The position numbers and the translations under genes were made by a program. From an uncultured Muribaculaceae bacterium (GTDB taxonomy: Bacteria > Bacteroidota > Bacteroidia > Bacteroidales > Muribaculaceae): a DNA stretch of 20,335 nucleotides. The stretch lies in NCBI GenBank assembly GCA_910589425.1, contig CAJUSZ010000038.1, forward strand, positions 1 to 20,335, in the 5' to 3' direction. Each line of letters opens with the position of its first letter. The stretch's first letter is position 1. The notes below the pieces were generated by a model. That model was given only the letters and a program-made list of their open reading frames with translations. It was not told the origin of the DNA and did not search any database. Positions 7,912-14,764 of this stretch are shown here, in pieces.

Positions 7912-8412
7912 ATGTCTACCAAACTTGCAGGCGCTGGGTTCGTCCCGTCGTCCCTTTCGGCCGAAGGGATGGATAAATGCGTGATTGTAAAGGCCGAATG
8001 GAATTCCCACATCACCGATGCGCTCGCCGCCGGAGCGCGTGCCACTCTCGCCGAGGCCGGTCTTGATGATTCCTCCATAGTGGAGATCACCGTCCCCGGC
8101 ACAGTGGAACTGACTTTTGCCGCCCAGCGTGCCATAAGGATGCTGCGCCCGTCGGCTGTAATAGTGATCGGGTGCGTGATCCGGGGAGACACCCCGCATT
8201 TCGACTATGTGTGCCAGTCCGTAACGCAGGGCGTCACCATGCTCAACGCGCAGGGCGACACGCCGGTCGTATTCTCCGTCCTTACCGTAGAGAACGAGCA
8301 GCAGGCGCTCGACCGAGCCGGAGGACTGCTCGGCAACAAGGGCGCCGAGGGCGCGGCCACGGCTCTGGCGATGGCGTCTCTCAATTCATCGCTCGTAGCG
8401 GCCGGGAAATGA
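7912..8412 (+). CDS. ribH: 6,7-dimethyl-8-ribityllumazine synthase
   Basis: 166 aa, normal length. It condenses 5-amino-6-ribitylaminouracil with 3,4-dihydroxy-2-butanone 4-phosphate, the penultimate step of riboflavin synthesis; family members form pentamers or 60-mer shells. Motifs: AEWNSHIT at 28-35, VPGTVELT at 61-68, VIRGDTPHFDYV at 89-100 with the catalytic His96, LTVENEQQALDRAGG at 124-138 and GNKGAE at 141-146. It complements ribF elsewhere in the window. Its stop codon overlaps the next start by 4 nt (ATGA), tying it translationally to a defence ATPase, which is unusual. Confidence 0.95.
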   Translation: MSTKLAGAGFVPSSLSAEGMDKCVIVKAEWNSHITDALAAGARATLAEAGLDDSSIVEITVPGTVELTFAAQRAIRMLRPSAVIVIGCVIRGDTPHFDYVCQSVTQGVTMLNAQGDTPVVFSVLTVENEQQALDRAGGLLGNKGAEGAATALAMASLNSSLVAAGK

Positions 8413-9707
8413 GACTTTCGTCCGTCTCGATACGCGATTTCCGGCTCGTCGGCCATGAACCGGCCCGGCTGGATCTCGCGCCATGCGGCAACATCTCGAT
8501 CCTGCTGGCCGACAACGGGGGAGGCAAATCCACTTTTCTCGACGCGGCGGCGATGATGCTCGGATTGTTCACCTCCGCGTTTCTCCGGGATTCAGACAAA
8601 AGGCCTTCTCAGGAGGATATCCACATAAGCCCTGAGGGAATCCGTTCGGAAGCCTTGCTCATAGAGGCGGTGTTCACCATGCCCGACGGACGCCGTATCG
8701 AGGCTGCGCGTCAGTCCGGCGGCGGCGCGGCCGGGTCGAGGATGCTGCGGCGCGAGGCTTCGGGACTCTGCTCGGCGGCCGATTCCCCCGATCAGATTCT
8801 TCCGGTTGTGGCATACTACGACGTGAACCGCGGCATGATGCGCCCTGCGCGCCGCCGGCGCATGTCTCCTTTCTCGCGTCGCCACGCCTATAGCGGTGCG
8901 CTCGAACCGGCATCCGATTTCCCCCATTTCTTCAATCTTCTCGACTATCTCGACAGCGAGGAACGGCGCCGCAGCGAAGCTCTTGACATCGACAAGTTCC
9001 GCCTGCCGGCTCTCGAAGCCGTGAGAAGCGCCCTGCGGATTGTGGTCGGGCCGTCGTTCTCCTCCCCCGGTGTGGACGAGCGTCCACTCAGGCTGCTGCT
9101 CGACGAAGCCATAGCGGAAGGCAACGGCCGCCGTCTCGCTTTCCGCCAGCTCAGCGGTGGCGTCCGTCTGCTCGTGGCCATGACAGCCGACATAGCGGCC
9201 CGCATGGCCCAGGCCAATCCCGCCATGCGCAATCCTCTGCTTTCTCCCGGAATAATATTGATCGACGAGGTCGACCTCCATCTCCATCCGGGCTGGCAAC
9301 GCACCGTGTTGCGGCGTCTGGCAGAAGCGTTCCCCAACGTGCAGTTCGTCGTCTCCACCCACAGCCCGGTTGTCGTGGCCGGTGCTGCCGGACAGGCTCA
9401 GGTCGTGAGGCTCGGAAAAGATGGAAGACCCGGACCGGAGACCACCGACGCCGCGATGCTCGACATCGACCGTCTGCTGCTGTCGCCGCTTTTCGGGCTG
9501 CCGTCGGCATCGGCCGCTGTATGGGACGCTCCGATGGCCCGCCGCGACGAGCTTCTTGCCCTTCCGTCGCTCACCCCGGCCGAAGAGTCGGAGCTTCAGG
9601 AGATAGACCGTCTGCTCTCTCCCCTGCGTCAGGGCTTGTCCGGAGCCGAACTCCGCACGGCCATGCTCCTCGAGCGTATTGCCACCAGACTCGGAATCGA
9701 CCCATGA
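8409..9707 (+). CDS. ptuA: Septu defence system ATPase PtuA
   Basis: 432 aa. AAA/ABC-type ATPase of the RecF/SMC/OLD class: Walker A ADNGGGKST at 34-42 (Ala replaces the first Gly), ABC-like signature LSGGVR at 248-253, Walker B IILIDEVDLHLHP at 282-294 and an H-loop VVSTHSP at 314-320. The tail has LLLSPLFGLPS (356-366) and a charged helix, as in ATPases paired with HNH nucleases. The frame is open further upstream inside ribH, but ATG 8409, which overlaps the ribH stop, gives the natural N-terminus (MRLSSVSIRDFRL). Next gene overlaps by 4 nt. Septu acts against phages through an ATPase-nuclease complex. No reverse transcriptase is near, so it is not a Septu-type retron. Generic AAA-HNH pair is the fallback reading. 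Confidence 0.85.
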   Translation: MRLSSVSIRDFRLVGHEPARLDLAPCGNISILLADNGGGKSTFLDAAAMMLGLFTSAFLRDSDKRPSQEDIHISPEGIRSEALLIEAVFTMPDGRRIEAARQSGGGAAGSRMLRREASGLCSAADSPDQILPVVAYYDVNRGMMRPARRRRMSPFSRRHAYSGALEPASDFPHFFNLLDYLDSEERRRSEALDIDKFRLPALEAVRSALRIVVGPSFSSPGVDERPLRLLLDEAIAEGNGRRLAFRQLSGGVRLLVAMTADIAARMAQANPAMRNPLLSPGIILIDEVDLHLHPGWQRTVLRRLAEAFPNVQFVVSTHSPVVVAGAAGQAQVVRLGKDGRPGPETTDAAMLDIDRLLLSPLFGLPSASAAVWDAPMARRDELLALPSLTPAEESELQEIDRLLSPLRQGLSGAELRTAMLLERIATRLGIDP

Positions 9708-10459
9708 GACATATCCCCAAGTCATATCCGGCTCCCGAAGCGCTTTCCGTCGCGCCTCCGGAAGATGCGTCCGTTATCAGGCGCGGCGTCTATGCCGCGC
9801 CCGAGGTGAAACGGCGTCTGAGGGCAGATCAGCACGGGAAGTGCGCCTACTGCGAATGCCGCCTCAACGGCGACTACGGGAGCGTGGAGCATTTCCGTCC
9901 CAAAAGCGGATACACCACCGAATCGCAGCCATCCGCCATGCGGACACCCGGATATCACCGTCTCGCCTACAGCTGGGACAATCTGCTGCTCAGCTGCTCC
10001 ACATGCAATTCATCGTTCAAACGCAACAACTTCGCTCTTGCCGACGAGTCCCGGCGTGCTGTTCCCGGCGATGACGTCTCCGGCGAGAGTCCGCTCCTGA
10101 TAAATCCAGCCGCAGAGTCTCCGCAGGATTTTCTGACGTTCCATCGTCATGTCGCAGCTCCGAAGCCTGGACTGACGGAAGCTGACCGCCGGCGCGCCGA
10201 CTACACCATTTCCACACTCGGTCTCAATTCTCGTCCTGATCTTCTGGAGAACAGGCTCCGGGTCATGGCCTCCCATGAGAATGCCGGCAGGGTGCGCCGC
10301 ATCGCTTTCGCGCTACTCGGCAAGACACCCGACATTCAGTTTGACGCCACGCTGCTTCTCGCTCTGGCCGACGAGAGACTTGCCCGTCTCGAATCTCCTG
10401 AAGCGGAATATTCCGCCATGTTCATCAATGAGGACGGAGGTGTGAGTACAGAGTATTAA
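9704..10459 (+). CDS. ptuB: Septu defence system HNH endonuclease PtuB
   Basis: 251 aa. HNH nuclease of the kind paired with PtuA and also found in retron systems: zinc-type CAYC at 47-50 and CSTC at 98-101, catalytic-type VEHFRPK at 61-67 (His63), then LAYSWDNLLLSC (87-98, Asn93) and CNSSFKRNNF. The rest is helical and may contact the ATPase. Its ATG overlaps the ptuA stop (ATGA), so the pair is made together. The last five residues (VSTEY) and the stop codon are written by a 7-bp tandem repeat array starting at 10445, so the original C-terminus may have been altered. The catalytic core is intact. Confidence 0.85.
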   Translation: MRHIPKSYPAPEALSVAPPEDASVIRRGVYAAPEVKRRLRADQHGKCAYCECRLNGDYGSVEHFRPKSGYTTESQPSAMRTPGYHRLAYSWDNLLLSCSTCNSSFKRNNFALADESRRAVPGDDVSGESPLLINPAAESPQDFLTFHRHVAAPKPGLTEADRRRADYTISTLGLNSRPDLLENRLRVMASHENAGRVRRIAFALLGKTPDIQFDATLLLALADERLARLESPEAEYSAMFINEDGGVSTEY

Positions 10460-10535
10460 GTACAGAGTATTAAGTGCAGAGTATTAAGTACAGAGTATTA
10501 AGTGCAGAGTGCTAAGTGCAGAATATTAAGTATGT
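10445..10535 (+). repeat. Heptamer tandem array 1 (AGTACAG/AGTATTA type)
   Basis: Thirteen consecutive 7-bp units, nearly all beginning AGT: AGTACAG, AGTATTA, AGTACAG, AGTATTA, AGTGCAG and so on, giving a 14-bp higher-order period in the first half and decaying towards 10535. The array begins inside ptuB and supplies its stop codon (10457-10459). It is related to arrays 2 and 3 on the other strand. Confidence 0.92.
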
Positions 10536-10566
10536 AGTGTTTCAGAGACTTAAAACGGAAAGATGA

Positions 10567-10594
10567 CGGAGTGAAGTCCGCAGACCACACTCCG
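10567..10594. terminator. Hairpin between convergent genes
   Basis: A 7-bp stem (CGGAGTG at 10567-10573, CACTCCG at 10588-10594) with a 14-nt loop lies between the convergent ptuB and secreted-protein genes. No T-run follows on either side, though AAAAA follows on the plus strand, giving TTTTT before the hairpin on the minus strand. Weak terminator candidate. Confidence 0.3.
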
Positions 10595-10605
10595 CCACAA
10601 AAACT

Positions 10606-10654
10606 CAGTCCTTTGTCCTTCGTACTTACTCCTCAGTACTTCGTACTTCGTACG
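10606..10654 (-). repeat. Heptamer tandem array 2
   Basis: Seven 7-bp units read on the minus strand: CGTACGA, AGTACGA, AGTACTG, AGGAGTA, AGTACGA, AGGACAA, AGGACTG. The array covers the last codons and the TGA (10633-10635) of the gene at 10633-11481 and continues into the convergent intergenic region. Same unit family and same orientation relative to the gene as arrays 1 and 3. Confidence 0.88.
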
Positions 10655-11481
10655 TATTTTTTCCCGTTGCAGATATAGACAGTCCCGGGCTGCGGATCAC
10701 GGATCTCCCGCCCCATCAGGTCGTAGATCTTCCCGTCTCCAGCTTCCTCAGGCGCCATGTCAATCTGGTCAGCTCCCGCGGGTATATCATTGATTCTGAC
10801 CAACACGTTGCCATCAGTGTCTTCGAGACTGTGGAACCGGATCAGGTGAATGCCATAATCACCGTCAGACATCGAATTGACGGAATTGTAAATTATAAAA
10901 TCCCCGATAGTCCCGCTTTCAACCGGCCCGACTGTCTCATACACAGTATAGCCAACCGGTTCATTGCCGGCACTCAGTGAGAGACTGCTGACAGTCTGAT
11001 TTCCCAATTGCGATTCACCTGACTCGAAAACCGTAATGGTAGTCTCCACGGATGGAAGTGATTGGAATATGACGTTGTCGGCATCCCTCCAACCTCCATC
11101 AAGACAGCTTGGATATTTATCCATACGCTTCATATTGAAGTCGTAAAGCATATATTCTTTGGGATCGCCATATTGTCCGTCAGACCGCGTGTAGCCATTC
11201 TCATACTCTACAAGTCCGGCATACCGGTAGATCCGTCTGTCCTCCTCCCTGAGGAGCATCTCCTGTGGGGTTTTCATCACACTTGGATCACCTTCGCAGC
11301 GGAACACCATCCATTCTTTGCCACCGGCTACCGAATCCCGCGAGAATTTGACGGAAACAATCTGCTCGTTTATCAGCTCATATTTCCACACCCGGTCGCG
11401 GCGCAGGGTAACGTTCTCCGCGCTTGCAAGAGAGCATAGCGTCGAGACCATCACCGCGGTTATCAATATTGTCTTTTTCAT
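10633..11481 (-). CDS. Secreted protein with a YDLMGREI...NGKKY C-terminal tail (paralogue A)
   Basis: 282 aa. Signal peptide MKKTILITAVMVSTLCSLASA with likely cleavage after Ala21. The mature part starts with a DRVWKYEL segment and contains LYDFNM, features shared with the neighbour at 11631 and with a common Bacteroidales family of exported proteins of unknown function. The C-terminus (IYDLMGREI, then PQPGTVYI and NGKKYV) is almost the same as the neighbour's and resembles C-terminal tails of other exported Bacteroidales proteins; a role in sorting or anchoring is inference. The final residues VRSTKY and the stop come from heptamer array 2. Fourth gene of the minus-strand exported cluster. 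No enzymatic motif seen. Confidence 0.75.
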   Translation of the reverse strand: MKKTILITAVMVSTLCSLASAENVTLRRDRVWKYELINEQIVSVKFSRDSVAGGKEWMVFRCEGDPSVMKTPQEMLLREEDRRIYRYAGLVEYENGYTRSDGQYGDPKEYMLYDFNMKRMDKYPSCLDGGWRDADNVIFQSLPSVETTITVFESGESQLGNQTVSSLSLSAGNEPVGYTVYETVGPVESGTIGDFIIYNSVNSMSDGDYGIHLIRFHSLEDTDGNVLVRINDIPAGADQIDMAPEEAGDGKIYDLMGREIRDPQPGTVYICNGKKYVRSTKY

Positions 11482-11494
11482 GTCGTTCAGTTTT

Positions 11495-11578
11495 TCAGTT
11501 TATTTTCACGATCGCGCCGGTCTCGGCCTTGAACCCCGGAGCTATCCTCACTTTCGCAGCCTTGACAGTAAGCCTGAC
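11495..11578 (-). pseudogene. Remnant of a secreted-protein C-terminus
   Basis: 27 codons without a start and preceded by an in-frame stop (11579-11581). They translate to VRLTVKAAKVRIAPGFKAET followed by GAIVKIN and a stop. This has the pattern of the C-terminal end of the C25 peptidase at 12370 (VLKAREIRMEAGVKIEKGTQF): alternating strand residues, an x-I-x-x-G-x-K-x-E/K-x-G core and a short tail. It lies between paralogues A and B and abuts heptamer array 3. Most likely the last trace of a deleted exported-protein gene; too short to be a gene of its own. Confidence 0.6.
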
Positions 11579-11579
11579 T

Positions 11580-11642
11580 TAATTCTCAGCACTCAGTACT
11601 TTGTACTTTGTCCTTAGTACTCAGTACTTATCACTTCGTACT
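11580..11642 (-). repeat. Heptamer tandem array 3
   Basis: Nine 7-bp units on the minus strand: AGTACGA, AGTGATA, AGTACTG, AGTACTA, AGGACAA, AGTACAA, AGTACTG, AGTGCTG, AGAATTA. It overlaps the last codons and TGA (11631-11633) of the gene at 11631-12362 and ends at the gene remnant. Confidence 0.9.
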
Positions 11643-12362
11643 CATCACGTATTTCTTTCCGTTGCGGATATAGACAGTCCCCGGCTGTGGATCGTGGATC
11701 TCCCGTCCCATCAGGTCATAGATGCGGTTGTCGGCGGGACGCTCCGCTTCCGCGGTGATCACCCCCGAGGTGATGGCCGGAGCATTGAAATCATCCTCAG
11801 TAAACACGCATTCGCCATTGTCCCATACGGACAGAGTCCATGTAAATACGCTGAAAGGGGCATCTATTGAATATAACGGCTCAAACTTATCGAACCCTAT
11901 GCCCTCAACCCAGGTCATTCCGGTAGATCGATTAGGCTTCTTTAGTTTTAACCTGCGGTATACATTGCCTCTGACCGATATGGAATCATCGGCTATGACA
12001 ACCATGCCGTCTCCCAGTAATCCTTCCCAATGGCACGTATCCCCTACTGTCATATTGAAATCCATGAATTTAAATGACTTATTAGATTCATGATCGTATT
12101 GATAGATCGCTCCACCCTTTTCATAGATGTAATAATCAATTGAATATTCAGACTGATAGGAGCGGCGAACTTTTTTTATGGATTTACCATCTATCACAGT
12201 GTCTGATATAACTTTCATTTCAGACGTTGGCTCAATATAGACTCCGGGGACTCCGTCAGCAATTTCCCATACACGATCCTCTTTCAACATCGGCTTATAG
12301 GGCATTATCGCCGAGGCGGCCGCAACCGTAGCGGCTGCTATGAATAACAATATATTTCTCAT
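11631..12362 (-). CDS. Secreted protein with a YDLMGREI...NGKKY C-terminal tail (paralogue B)
   Basis: 243 aa. N-terminus MRNILLFIAAATVAAASA is a plausible signal peptide (cleavage after ASA at 18), though weaker than in paralogue A. The mature part has EDRVW near 29-33, a YYIYEKGGAIYQYD stretch, FKFMDFNMTVGD near 98-109 and WVEGIGFDKFEPL, the pattern of a Bacteroidales exported family usually annotated as hypothetical. The C-terminal IYDLMGREI/NGKKYV tail duplicates that of paralogue A. The ATG is 7 bp after the stop of the C25 peptidase, so the two are in one transcript. STK and the stop codon are written by heptamer array 3. Confidence 0.75.
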   Translation of the reverse strand: MRNILLFIAAATVAAASAIMPYKPMLKEDRVWEIADGVPGVYIEPTSEMKVISDTVIDGKSIKKVRRSYQSEYSIDYYIYEKGGAIYQYDHESNKSFKFMDFNMTVGDTCHWEGLLGDGMVVIADDSISVRGNVYRRLKLKKPNRSTGMTWVEGIGFDKFEPLYSIDAPFSVFTWTLSVWDNGECVFTEDDFNAPAITSGVITAEAERPADNRIYDLMGREIHDPQPGTVYIRNGKKYVMSTK

Positions 12363-12369
12363 GATTTAG

Positions 12370-14721
12370 CTACTTTTTAATTGTTTTGAACTGTGTTCCT
12401 TTTTCTATCTTCACTCCGGCCTCCATCCTTATCTCCCTTGCCTTAAGGACTATCGTGCCTCCGGCTGCCACAAACTCCCCTTTCGGGGCAAGTGGAGTAA
12501 CATCCGCTCCTGCAATTATCCGGTCTGCCTCGAATGTGATGATGCTCGGATCAAACGCCTCGTTGTAGTTTCTGAAGATGCTTACGTTCTGCAGATAAAG
12601 TGTTCCTCTGACTATCGGGAAGATCGCCGGAACCATTCCCCGCTGCGATATGCATACGATATATGTCCCCTGAGGATCTATTTTACTTTCAGTAATCATA
12701 TTGATTTCAGGCTTATCCTTATCAATACGCGTGATTGAAACATTGTATCTACCTCTGGTTGATACAATTATTGTCGAATCCTCCGACTGATACCTTACCG
12801 TTATACCATGTGTGCTGATGGGTGCCTCTCTAAAAACCGGCATCTCCGGATCACCGATCGGATTGACGGAATATTGCAGCCAGCGTCTGCTTCCGTTCCC
12901 CATAGTTGCGGGAGACTGCGCCAGCTTCGCCTTTGCGATCAATTCTCCGAAAGGAACGGATATGAGATTCTGATTGAACAGACTTTTATAAAAATCTGCA
13001 TTTATTTGATCTGATGCTCCAAGTGATTCATGATTAATAGAACCCCAACCATAACGAGAAGAGCCTATGTATCCAATCAGGTTACTATTTGGATTTCTCA
13101 GAAAGGCTTCGCTGAGACATGGATCAATGTGCTGGTTTTCTTTTGGCAAAGTATTGTCAAAACTATTGGTATGACAAGCGCTTGTTGTCAGAACAGTATA
13201 CGCTCCGATCTTAATATTTCCACTATTGGCACATGTAAAATCGCCCAATTCTGTCGTCATCAACGTCGCGTTTCCGTGTGTGTCTATATTGACAAACGGA
13301 TATCCCCTCTGAAGTTCCTTTGATAAATTCACTCCTGAAAACGGATAATCTCTTCCTCCGGGAAAATCAGTGGCCGTGTCATAGAGTCTCACACGTCGGC
13401 CATCCCAGTAGTCTCTGATGTAGCGATCATAGAAGATCTCCCCCCATACTTCAACATCGCTGTGTTTTTCTCCATCAATGATAATGACAGAATCCGTAAT
13501 CTGATTTCCCGCCATGAGGATGGCCTTGTTCGCTAACACTGATTTAGGGTTCGACTCATAGTTGAGCAACCGTCGAACGCAGACGTCGGCATGATCCCGG
13601 GTACGGACAGGCAGACGGGTAACAAATACGCTCGGTGTAAGATCCACACTGTCATTCACTTCACCATAGATAAGATTGAATACACTTCCGCTGTTAGCAT
13701 TCCACTCGAAATTGCCGCCGAAGCAGGCATAATACAGATCCGTAGGAATATTGTTATCCGGTTTGCGACCACTAACAAATCCATAGCATCCCCTCACCGG
13801 AACGACATTGTCATCGCCACCGAGAAGAACGTACTTGAGTCCGTTGTCCTTGTAGAGTTTGTAGATGTATTTCTTGATATTCAACGGTATATCAAATATC
13901 CCATATTCTTGTTTTATGCTCTCCACCGTCTTCAGCTCGCAGTTCAGACCCCTCATCCTCTTCCATGTGATGAGTCTTTCGAACGACGGGGCGAGGGAGT
14001 CGTTTGTCACTATCAGATAATCCATGGTATTCTTCGGCTGACGGGGAGGGTTGATCGCCAGGGATCTGTTGTGCAGTTTTATCCGCTCCATCTCCGTGCC
14101 GTTGACACACAGGTCGCGCACCATCCGTTCCATGGCGGAAGACATGGGGACGGTGGCGGTGGATCCGGAAAGTTCAAGCTCGATCTCCAGCTCGTCCGCA
14201 AACCACAGTCTGCCGCTTCCGCTGTCATATTCGAACGGGGAGACAAGCAGCTCGACCGTGGAGAAGCCTCCGGGCATGGAGTTGCCGGCGAGCCTCACCT
14301 GCGAGTCGGGGAAGAACCCGTTATTGAAATCGGGCACCACTTCGGGAATGCTTTCCGGCAAGGCGTCCGTCGGGACGACAAGCGGGACGCCCGCGAGGTC
14401 GATGTTGTCCGAGATGATCCTCTTTGCCGGACGGTAGCTTACCGAAGTGCAAATACTGTCGGATGGGATCAGCACTTTCATGTTGACGAACGGCAGCGCC
14501 GGTGTGTCGGGATCCGTATCGTAGGTGGCGGTATGCGCGTGTGTCGAGATGAACGTCTTGCCCGACCCGTTTTCCGAAAGACGGAAATCACCGATGTCGA
14601 AACGTACCGTTACGGTCTTCGCGTCCGTATGCGCCGGAAGCCCGAGAGCCGTGACGGCCGCCATCAGTATGGCGCAGGCGCGCAGAAGGCGTATCCTGTG
14701 TGTGAGTATGCTGTGATTCAT
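12370..14721 (-). CDS. C25 (gingipain-type) secreted cysteine peptidase
   Basis: 783 aa. N-terminal basic-hydrophobic signal (about 1-34), then a beta-rich prodomain to about 225. The peptidase C25 domain follows: MDYLIVTND at 233-241, a WKRMRG block, KYVLLGGDDNVVP at 297-308, TDLYYACFGG at 327-336, YESNP at 388-392, then the catalytic His in NIDTHGNATLM (His482) and catalytic Cys in TTSACHTN (Cys516). Residues about 635-783 are an Ig-like/adhesin-type tail ending in AREIRMEAGVKIEKGTQF; no classical T9SS sorting domain was recognised. The reading frame is complete. Composition changes inside the gene: two 60-base lines I counted are 38% GC (13021-13080) and 68% GC (14641-14700). It begins 43 bp after the S74-chaperone gene, in a probable operon. 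Substrate unknown. Confidence 0.88.
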   Translation of the reverse strand: MNHSILTHRIRLLRACAILMAAVTALGLPAHTDAKTVTVRFDIGDFRLSENGSGKTFISTHAHTATYDTDPDTPALPFVNMKVLIPSDSICTSVSYRPAKRIISDNIDLAGVPLVVPTDALPESIPEVVPDFNNGFFPDSQVRLAGNSMPGGFSTVELLVSPFEYDSGSGRLWFADELEIELELSGSTATVPMSSAMERMVRDLCVNGTEMERIKLHNRSLAINPPRQPKNTMDYLIVTNDSLAPSFERLITWKRMRGLNCELKTVESIKQEYGIFDIPLNIKKYIYKLYKDNGLKYVLLGGDDNVVPVRGCYGFVSGRKPDNNIPTDLYYACFGGNFEWNANSGSVFNLIYGEVNDSVDLTPSVFVTRLPVRTRDHADVCVRRLLNYESNPKSVLANKAILMAGNQITDSVIIIDGEKHSDVEVWGEIFYDRYIRDYWDGRRVRLYDTATDFPGGRDYPFSGVNLSKELQRGYPFVNIDTHGNATLMTTELGDFTCANSGNIKIGAYTVLTTSACHTNSFDNTLPKENQHIDPCLSEAFLRNPNSNLIGYIGSSRYGWGSINHESLGASDQINADFYKSLFNQNLISVPFGELIAKAKLAQSPATMGNGSRRWLQYSVNPIGDPEMPVFREAPISTHGITVRYQSEDSTIIVSTRGRYNVSITRIDKDKPEINMITESKIDPQGTYIVCISQRGMVPAIFPIVRGTLYLQNVSIFRNYNEAFDPSIITFEADRIIAGADVTPLAPKGEFVAAGGTIVLKAREIRMEAGVKIEKGTQFKTIKK

Positions 14722-14764
14722 GATGACATGTTTTTATGGTTTGTTAAAAAACTCGGGTGAACAT

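Noticed and set aside
8172..8408. Longer N-terminus for the PtuA ATPase, starting inside ribH
   Set aside because: The extra residues are an out-of-frame reading of ribH; the ATPase fold begins at MRLSSVSIRDF from ATG 8409.
8592..9725. 377-codon open frame on the minus strand across ptuA
   Set aside because: Antisense to the ATPase with Walker A and B; low-complexity His/Arg/Glu-rich translation typical of a shadow frame.
8409..10459. Retron carrying Septu effectors
   Set aside because: The gene before the ATPase is ribH with a 4-nt overlap; there is no reverse transcriptase and no room for a retron RNA.
10445..10535. CRISPR array
   Set aside because: The repeat is 7 bp, contiguous and without spacers, and no cas gene is present.
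13591..14760. 389-codon plus-strand open frame across the C25 peptidase
   Set aside because: The minus strand encodes a full peptidase with signal peptide and catalytic His and Cys; the plus frame has no recognisable content.
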